DNA of 64,000 nt, from NCBI RefSeq assembly GCF_003286085.1, contig NW_020825317.1, forward strand, positions 1 to 64,000. The letters are read 5' to 3'. This DNA is from Drosophila persimilis. Taxonomy: Eukaryota > Arthropoda > Insecta > Diptera > Drosophilidae. A program made the position numbers and the translations under genes. Shown one piece after another: positions 56,736 to 64,000 of the stretch. The notes beneath the pieces were generated by a model that saw only the letters and a list, made by a program, of their open reading frames with translations, made no database searches and was not told the DNA's origin. Each line of letters starts with the position of its first letter. Position 1 is the first letter of the stretch.

Positions 56736-57985
56736 TACTCCCCCCGTGGAAGGATCCATGCCTTTCACCTCATCTCGTAGAGGCCATAGACATAGTTTTG
56801 CAAGTGCTCTTCGGCTAACACCTATAGCCATCCTGATCAAAGCGACTCGAGATACGCCATCAGCTCCTGGGATGAGCTCGAGGATTCTCGCTAGAGGCCA
56901 CTTCAGAGGAGAGAAGTTCTCGTCCTTAACAAGAACGACATCATTGACGTGAAGCTCAAGATTCCGAGTGCGCCACTTCGTTCTTTCTTGAAGACTGGTT
57001 AAATACGATTGGCGCCAGCGAGACCAAAAGATTTGCTGAGGCTGTGTGACCTTCTGCCAACGGTCCAAGCGATCGACGTTTAAATGAACCAATTCAGGCT
57101 CCAAGCAGGTTGTGATGGGGGCGCCAACCAGAAAATGGTTGGGCGTGAGTACATCGAGATCTGCAGGGTTCTCTGAAAGAGGAAACAATGGCCTTGAATT
57201 AATGATTGCACAGATATTGCACGCGAGAGTGCGCAGCTCATCAAATCCAAGAAGCGAGGATCCAAGGGCACGTCGAAGATCATGTTTAGCAAGCTTGACT
57301 GACGCCTCCCACAATCCTCCAAAATGTGGCGATCTAGGAGGAATGAAACGCCAATCGATGCAATCGGCGAGACAAGCTTGATGAACGGCTTCTTGATGAC
57401 TGTCGCTTAGGAATAGCGTATTAAGTTCCGCCAGTTCTTTCCGCGCTCCAACAAAATTTGTGGCATTATCTGACCAAATACGAATCGGTCTTCCACGGGT
57501 GCAAATGAAACAGCGAAGAGCAGAGAGGAACGCAGACGTTGTAAGATCCTTCACAAGCTCGATGTGAACCGCATTGGTGGAGAAGCATATAAAAATGCTC
57601 ATGTAGCACTTTAGTGGTGCCGGTTTCGAACTTCTGATTTATACAGGAACGGACCGCAATAGTCCACGCCGGTAACTAAACATGCACGAGATTCGCTGAC
57701 TCTGTCCACCGGAAGATCTGCCATTATTTGCTCGAGAGTTCGAGGCTTCACTCTAAAGCATCTGACACACTTTTGGATTACGTGTGCTACGGTCTTTCGG
57801 CCACCGATTGGCCAGTACGTTTGACGAATGATGGCTAATAGCGACTGGGGTCCAGCGTGAAGGTGTTTTTCGTGTAAGTGCCGTATCAGAGCAGAAGTGA
57901 TGGAATGATTCGGGGGCAATATTGTGGGATGCCGTGCTTCGAAGTCCAAGGTAGAGTTTTTAAGACGCCCTCCAACTCGAAGCAA
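56712..57985 (-). pseudogene. BEL/Pao integrase (frameshifted)
   Basis: The HHCC region (HLHEKHLHAGPQSLLAIIRQTYW...CVRCF) and the first catalytic aspartate (GVDYCGP) lie in one frame, which ends near 57611. After a shift the core resumes (FICFSTNAVHIELVKDLT) with SDNATNFVG and FGGLWEASV for the second aspartate and the glutamate. C-terminal blocks are LDVLTPNHFLVG, FWSRWRQSYLTSLQ and VLVKDENFSPLKWP. All three catalytic residues are kept, but not in one frame. Confidence 0.88.
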
Positions 57986-58195
57986 ACCGCACTCATCTAA
58001 AAATGGCGAAAGCGAGACGATCGAACTTGAAGCCTTGATGTCCTTTCGCGTTTCCAGGGCTCTTATTTCAGTAGATAGACGAGATTGCTGAGTAAGACGA
58101 AGAAGAAGTTCGGTTCCCTAACGCAAGTCCTCCACAGATATTCCAGACTTTCGTCGATGAATGAATTTGCATACATACGCAAAAATTCGTTGCAT
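57986..58195 (-). other. BEL/Pao RNase H-integrase linker, decayed
   Basis: Stops separate the RNase H frame end (58196) from the integrase start (57985). The intervening 200 bases contain the degraded connection (a FAYVCKFIHRRKSG-type segment on the minus strand). Confidence 0.5.
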
Positions 58196-60600
58196 TTAGG
58201 GGAAGGAATTTACAAACTTTGATTCTTCCACCAAATATCTAAACGCGCAGTTTGTAATTAGTATGGTTATTCGTGCCTCCAAAATCGGCTCTGGAAGAGC
58301 AGGCGTACTTGGCCATTGATCCTTACTGGCTGTCAAGTATGTAGGTCCAAACTTCCAAAGATGAGAATTGATGAGCTCAGCTGGTAATGATCCTCGAGAA
58401 AGCATATCGGAAGGGTTTAGATCAGTTGGCACGTGCAGCCAAGACATTCCAGACGTGAGTTCCTGAATAACAGAAAGTCTATTAGCGACAAATACATTAA
58501 AGTTGGATGGTTGATTCTTGATCCAAGCCAAAACGACTGTGGAGTCACACCAGCAATAATAAGAGCAATTGAGGTTCATCAAAGACACTTCATGCATAAG
58601 CTGAGCGAGTAGCGCTGCACCACATAATTCCAACTTGAGTATTGTGATAGTCTTCAGTGGCGCTACACGAGATCTGGAAGATAGAAGATTTGCCTTGACT
58701 CCATTGTCGCCTTGCGAAACAGCGTATATGCAAGCTCCAAAAGCACTCATGCTGGCATCACAAAATCCATGCATTTCAAGGTTGCTGCTTCGAAGGAACG
58801 ATAGGCGCGGGAAAGAAATTTGTTGCATAGAGTCAAACTGCTGAATAAAGTTGATCCTGGCAGACTTTCATCCCAATGAAGCTTTTCTTTCCACAGCTGC
58901 TGTAGAAATATTTTTGCTTTAGTAATTACTGGCCTTATAAGTCCGAGTGGATCATAAAATCGTGCAATAGTTGACAATACAACTCGCTTAGTTGGTTTCG
59001 AAGGGACTTGATTGGGACAGAATGAAAATAATAGCTCATCCGAAGTGGGATTCCATGCTAAACCTAGCGTCTTGGTTACATCGCTGCCATCAGTAAATTT
59101 AACAAATGTTTCCCTATCTTTATGGGGTGTTTGATCGAGTACAGATGTATCGTTGGAACACCATTTCCTTATCTTGAAATTTCCTTTGGCTAAGAGTCCT
59201 GACACCTGGCGAATTATTTCCAGCACCTCTTTTGTAGTATCTCCCCCCGTTAGCAAATCATCCACGTAAAAGTCCCTCAGCACAACTTCAGAGCCAATTG
59301 GATATGACGAACTCTCGTCTGCCGCTAGTTGGTGCATAGAACGGACGACCAGAAATGGTTCGTTCCATAGGTCACGGTATCCAGCTTGAATGTTCTTAGC
59401 TCCTCGAGGGGTGAGTCACGCCACAGTATGCAGTGCAGAAAACTATCTTGGGGCGAGACACGGACGCATCTATACATTTTACAAATGTCACCAGTCAATG
59501 CTATACGAACGGTACGAAATCGAAAAAGAGTCGTAACTAACTTTGGCTGAATTGTTGGGCCTGACATCAATATATCGTTGAGGGAATATCCTGTAGATGT
59601 ACAAGCGGATCCGTCGAAAACTACTCGTAGTTTTGTGGTGGTTTTGTCTTCTCTTAAAACACAGTGATGAGGAAGAAAAAATTTGCATTGTTTAAGTGCG
59701 TCACCTTTGACAGGGGACATGTGATTCAAATCGACGTATTCCTTTATAAATGCGGCGTATTGGGCCTTGAAAAGTGGCTTGCGAACCAACTTGCGCTCTA
59801 GATTGAGGAATCTGCGATAGGCTTGTTGATAAGAATCTCCAAGAAGACTGTCACTCAGCTTTAAAGGCAATTGAACGCAGTACTCGCCACTTGGAAGCCG
59901 ACCGCAATGTTTTTTGAAATTTTCCTCGCAAGCATTTTCCTCCTTTGTTGCTTCTGTAGCGGGACCGTGGCAGTTTTCCACTTCCCAGAACCTTCGCACT
60001 AGCTCATCCAAACCAACGGTAGGCGTTTGACTCAATTCCGTCGAACTAAGGGCAGCTAGGAGCACTGAGCTGTGGTAGTAATGACCTCCACCTGTGACAA
60101 CCCAGCCGAGACGGGTTTTTTGTATTATAGGAAGTCCCCTCTCCAATTTGATCTGTCCAACGTATAAAATGTCGTAAAATAAGCTGGCTCCAATAAGTAC
60201 ATCGATGCGCTGAGATTTGTTGAAGAGTGGGTCAGCAAGGCTGATGTTGGATGGCATTTCCCATTTGGATACATCAAATGAAGAAGCAGGCTTGTTTCCT
60301 GTATTACGTGGAGCAACGAGAGCTGTGAGACTCGTGAAGTAATCGGAAGTCCTGGATTGAATGACCAAATTAATTGAACCTTCCGTGTGAAATGCAGAAT
60401 CAGCGCCGATACCGGATACTGATACCGACCCTTTGGCTCGTTTCAGCTGAAGCTTCTGAGCAAAGCGAGAGGTTATTAAATTAATTTGAAAGCCTGAATC
60501 CAGAAGAGCCCGGCAAGGAAGAAGATCACCAAATCGACTCTTTATCATAATGACTGTCGTGGCTAGAAGCACTACGTCTGAGCTAAGATTCTGAGCAGGA
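58196..60600 (-). pseudogene. BEL/Pao protease, RT and RNase H (broken)
   Basis: The protease motif CRALLDSGFQINLIT (FQ in place of SQ) is followed by the SVSGIG and KSQRIDVLIGASLFYD regions. After TRLGWVVTGGG comes RT: TTKLRVVFDGSACTSTGYSLNDI, LTGDICKMYRCVRVS, LDTVTYGT, then a frameshift near 59350, then RDFYVDDLLTGGD, with both catalytic aspartates kept. Another shift near 58855 precedes RNase H (MHGFCDASMSAFGACIY, LKLELCGAALLAQL, YCWCDSTVVLAWI, LNPSDMLSRG). The frame stops at 58196. Confidence 0.88.
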
Positions 60601-62039
60601 GGCGAACATGGTGATGAAGCGGCAACAAGAGAACTTGGAAGATTGGGGCCTGAGCATGAGTCTGTATGAATAGGCGACGTAGTAGCGTTCGTAGGTGGCG
60701 TGAAAACTGAAGTAAGCAGCAGATTGTTGATAAAAGGGAATGATGTTTTTCACCGCATGTGTGACAAGACGCTGAACTGCAGGAGGTATTCCGATGTCCC
60801 TTCTTCAAACAGTTGAAGCAAACTCTAAGCTTCCTTGCCTCTCTAAGACGCAAAGATGGCGAAAGGTTTCCAAAGCGAGTGCAGCTGTATATGTTATGCC
60901 CTTTACTGTCACAGAATACGCATTCCAATACGATTGTATTTGTAGCAACAAGACTGTGTTTTGAATGAGTGATTCGTTTATGTTTTCCAACCTGACTGCT
61001 ATGGGTTTGAATCAACATAGCTTAATCCATGGCTTGACATCTCCTTTCCAAAAAAACCGAAAAATGGTCCCATGTTGGTATGACGTTAGGGGGCGACAGC
61101 TCTTCCCATTTGGTCCTGGTATCAGAGTCGAGATACTTGTATGTGGAGTGAACGATAATGCATCCTGCTATTTCCTCCATGGTACCCATCGACCTAAGCG
61201 CTCTCATGTGAGCATGAAGCTTATCCGATAAAGTACGTAGCTGTGTAGTTGACTCATCTTCAACCTTCTCATGCCTCAGAATCTCAGCGACGTGTGCCTG
61301 AAAGATTAAACGTTTATTATTGAAACGATTGTTTAAAATGTCCAATGCAATATCATAATTGCTCTCCGATACTTCCAAAGAGCGAACAGCCTCCAGGGCA
61401 GGTCCATCCAAACATGAGCGCAGGTGCTGGAACTTCTCAATCTTTAATAGAAAGGGCTCCTGATCTATTACTGTGCTAAACATCGAGTAAAAGTCTGCCC
61501 ACTCAGTATAACCTCCACGGAAAGTGGGAAGTTTAATGTCAGGAATATGATATCGTGACCGTACATTTCCAGAGGCAGTAACGTTGAGCTCGGGTCGTAT
61601 CGTTGAGTGATGCGGCATGTTCTGAGTAGTCCTGCGGAGTACTGACCAAATACGAACTTCGATTTCCATCGCCAAATCTTCACTGATTGGGTTGTTTTTA
61701 TCATTCCATATCGTCTCTCGAAGTGAAACGGCTTTTTTGTATATTGAGAGTGCCTTTAGTTTGCCCTGTTTTCCGGCAAGTCATTAGACTCATCCATTTT
61801 CGACAGGCAGCAGCGAGCAAAGCACAAAGAAGAATCGAAGAACAAACCGTTTGATTTTTTTTGGTATGCAAGCGCAAGTGCAGCGAACCCGAAGCCGCTA
61901 ATGCACGTAGCTGTATTAGTACTTGTAAGCAAGCGCGCGACGAAATGGAAACTAACCGCTTCGCGTTCGAACAGTTATGTTTAGTGGATAATTTTCCCTT
62001 TTTATAATTTTTTAATTCCAAATTGTTATTGACGATCAC
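60600..62039 (-). pseudogene. BEL/Pao gag (broken)
   Basis: The N-terminal frame starts near 62039 and is shifted near 61705. Then come a DUF1759-like capsid region (IKLPTFRGGYTEWADFYSMF; FQHLRSCLDGPALEAVRSLE) and FNNKRLIFQAHVAEIL. A stop at 61019-61024 follows RRCQAMD. The frame resumes with two CX2CX4HX4C knuckles, CVFCDSKGHNIYSC and CFNCLKKGHRNTSC, and a CHTCGEKHH segment. The shift to the pol frame occurs near 60600. Confidence 0.85.
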
Positions 62040-62054
62040 GTAGGGGTCACCAAA

Positions 62055-62507
62055 TGTTGAGACAACGAGCTTTTTCGCTGACTATGATTGTTTAATTAAT
62101 AATTTGCGAAACGTTATAAATTTTATTATAGTTATTTTGTGTGTTGAGGGTGGCCGAAGATGCCAGAACCTTTTACAATAGTATTAGAGTGACACACTTG
62201 GATGAGGCAAGCGAGCCAAAGTAATAGATTGGGGACAAAGAAGGTCTGTTCTCCAACTATATCAAGCGGTAACTGCTAGAGCAGGCGCAGCTGCTGACGG
62301 CTTAGCGACGGCATAGGAAAGAAAAGATAACAAGAGCGAGCATAGATAAAGACTAGATGAATAAATGAGAGCATGTTGCTGAGCGAGCATAGATAAAGCT
62401 ACGCTTACGTTACGTTAGTTTAGTATAATGACAAAAATGGAAAGGAAAGTGAATTGATAGGCAATAGAACGATGGTACAAAATTTACAGTCGGGCTTCGC
62501 CCGAACA
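62055..62507 (-). repeat. 5' LTR of BEL/Pao element
   Basis: The partner LTR: starts at the gaccc duplication with TGTTCGGGCGAAGCCCGA (minus strand) and ends ctcaaca next to the primer-binding site. Confidence 0.93.
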
Positions 62508-63979
62508 GACCCCCCTCGTTTTTTAATGTTTGATTGATATTTTGTCAGTTGTGAGCGTTTAAAGATAGCGAAAAAAATGAGTTTTTGTAACCCATACAAT
62601 ATATTTTATACGTAACCAGGAGGGAGAATGGGGCTTGAGCAGCTGCCTTCTCCTCTGGAACATGCTTTTAAGTAAATATAAATTTGTATTTCATTTATGT
62701 TTCATATTTTTTCAAAGTATAATTTGTTATTAACCATGTGATGTATGTATTTTCGAATTAAATCCTATTTTTACCAATGCAAATTACACTACTCAACAAA
62801 CCGAAGTTTTTTTTATAGATTTTGGGCTTTAAAAATGTTTTTTTACATAAATTAAGTATCTTACGCCTGGTTGTATTGAACTTTGCAATTTTGAAAAGCA
62901 GATAAATGAAGCTATAAAGCCCATTTGAATACCAAGCTTGTCGTCTGGAAATAAGATGCTCAAAATTGAGAATTTTTCGCGGTATATTTTTTCGATGATT
63001 TTACTTTGAAAACTTTAATCTTTGAAAAACGATTTTTGTGATATGTTCTCGTTTTTCTTTGATATCAAAAATTTTAAATCTACAGTATATTTGTTGCAGT
63101 GCTGCAGCAGTAGAGTAAAACCCTTTAACTGTTTGTTGTTTTTACTGCCCAATGTATCACACTGTAACATATATACAGACATTTACATGCAGCCGTTATC
63201 TCCCGTCTTTCTTTCTTTCTTTCGCCTTCTCTATAGCTCTCTCAATTTTTCGCACTCTTTCTTGCATTAGGGCACGACTGATTTGGCCGCATGCCTTTAT
63301 TTTAGTCTTGGTCTAGCAATCCCTTCTTGCACCTCGTCTATTATCTTAGAATAGATCTTCAATCCGACACAATCTTGAACCGACCGCGTCTTTAACCGAC
63401 ACCATCTTGAATCGATCTAATCCTCTATCGCTAATGACTCTATCGCTTTCAAATGCGCAGACCTTTCGCTATTGTTCGATATGCTATAAACCATCGCAAT
63501 AAACCATGTATATTGAACCGAACAATCGTCGCCTTTGAAATAAATTGATCGCAACATACGCTGCTGAAGAAGATCGGTAGCTCAACAATGCTTTTATTCC
63601 GAGCTGCACTCATTAAACCATCCACAGTTCGCAAAACGCCCACACTTTCTAACTTCTAGAAAAACAGATTGGCTCAAATACAAGAAATATATATGTACCC
63701 ATATTGAGAGCTGCGCAAATACGTACTGTAAAGATGACATAGAAAGCACAGTTGAATCATTAGTGGCTGTAAAGTCATTGGCGGCAAAACACTACACTCC
63801 AATAACAACAGAGATAAAATGAGAGAAGACTTCGGCGAAAATGACAAGCACATAGTTCACATGCCTCGAAGGAGCTGTTAAAAAAAGCCAACCATCTACT
63901 CTACACTCCCACTGTGGAAATCTAAAGCAGGCAATAAAAAATAATCTTTCCAAGCAGGAAAGGTTACAAGAGTAATTAA
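62508..63979. other. AT-rich region, no gene recognised
   Basis: It begins with the gaccc duplication and the ccctcgtt end of repeat copy H. It includes a tctttctttctttctttc microsatellite (about 63208-63226) and a stretch near 63350-63440 with the loosely repeated words atcttgaa/ccgac. Short AT-rich open frames show no domain. Confidence 0.45.
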
Positions 63980-64000
63980 TAGACCTCGGATTTTGCAATG
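63980..64000. mobile_element. Terminus of a second hAT copy (runs off window)
   Basis: tagacctcggattttgca matches the terminal inverted repeat of the hAT element at 39936-42210 (identical in its right-end version for the first 16 bases). The preceding bases, gtaattaa, would be its target duplication if the element continues beyond the window. Confidence 0.7.

Larger units (their letters stand above)
56260..62507 (-). mobile_element. BEL/Pao LTR retrotransposon, complete but degenerate
   Basis: Two LTRs (476 and 453 bp; they differ by small indels near their starts and a cgatctcgagc word) are flanked by the perfect duplication gaccc (56255-56259, 62508-62512). On the minus strand gag, protease, RT, RNase H and integrase follow in BEL order; at least five frameshifts or stops break them. 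After the 5' LTR the minus strand reads tttGGTGACCCC, a candidate primer-binding site. The polypurine tract (cacggggggagta) precedes the 3' LTR. It is related to, but not the same family as, the truncated element at 22340-27916. Confidence 0.93.

Overview
This window looks like pericentromeric or other repeat-rich chromatin of a Drosophila-type fly. I infer this from a long satellite array, fly-type LTR elements (two BEL/Pao elements and one roo-like element with an envelope gene), Helitron, hAT and jockey-type remnants, introns of about 55-85 bases, and one spliced insect gene (rhophilin). I see no bacterial, plastid or RNA genes. No species is claimed.

Layout. 1-21140: a continuous 101-bp satellite with multi-monomer higher-order structure; the first ~1.4 kb is full of small indels and the right edge decays. 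21141-22340: diverged satellite edge, then sequence with a 51-60 bp tandem repeat. 22340-27916: a 5'-truncated BEL/Pao element (plus strand), interrupted at 23096-24516 by an antisense, intronless, polyadenylated copy of the PA2G4/EBP1 gene whose reading frame is still open. 27917-29057: a Helitron scrap, a dispersed-repeat scrap and AT-rich DNA. 29058-36752: rhophilin (minus strand) in nine consistent exons (HR1, BRO1, PDZ), with a 5.1-kb intron full of repeats. 36955-46712: a repeat graveyard with several copies of one dispersed family, a hAT transposon with both ends, and a Helitron helicase fragment. 46713-55526: a complete roo-like element (minus) with 5-bp target duplications, inserted in the 3' end of a jockey-type LINE. 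56260-62507: a complete BEL/Pao element (minus) with 5-bp duplications, inserted in another dispersed-repeat copy. The last 21 bases repeat the hAT terminal inverted repeat.

The only gene that looks host-functional is rhophilin, a Rho-GTP-binding scaffold. The retrotransposons are related in domain order (gag, protease, RT, RNase H, integrase, with env in the roo-like element) but all carry stops, frameshifts or lost catalytic residues, so they are old copies. The most unusual items are the open PA2G4 retrocopy with a start codon supplied by its host transposon, the dyad-symmetric satellite with out-of-register junctions, and the tandem duplication that spans the LTR boundary of the roo-like element. 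All calls come from reading the sequence and recalled family motifs; no search was run.
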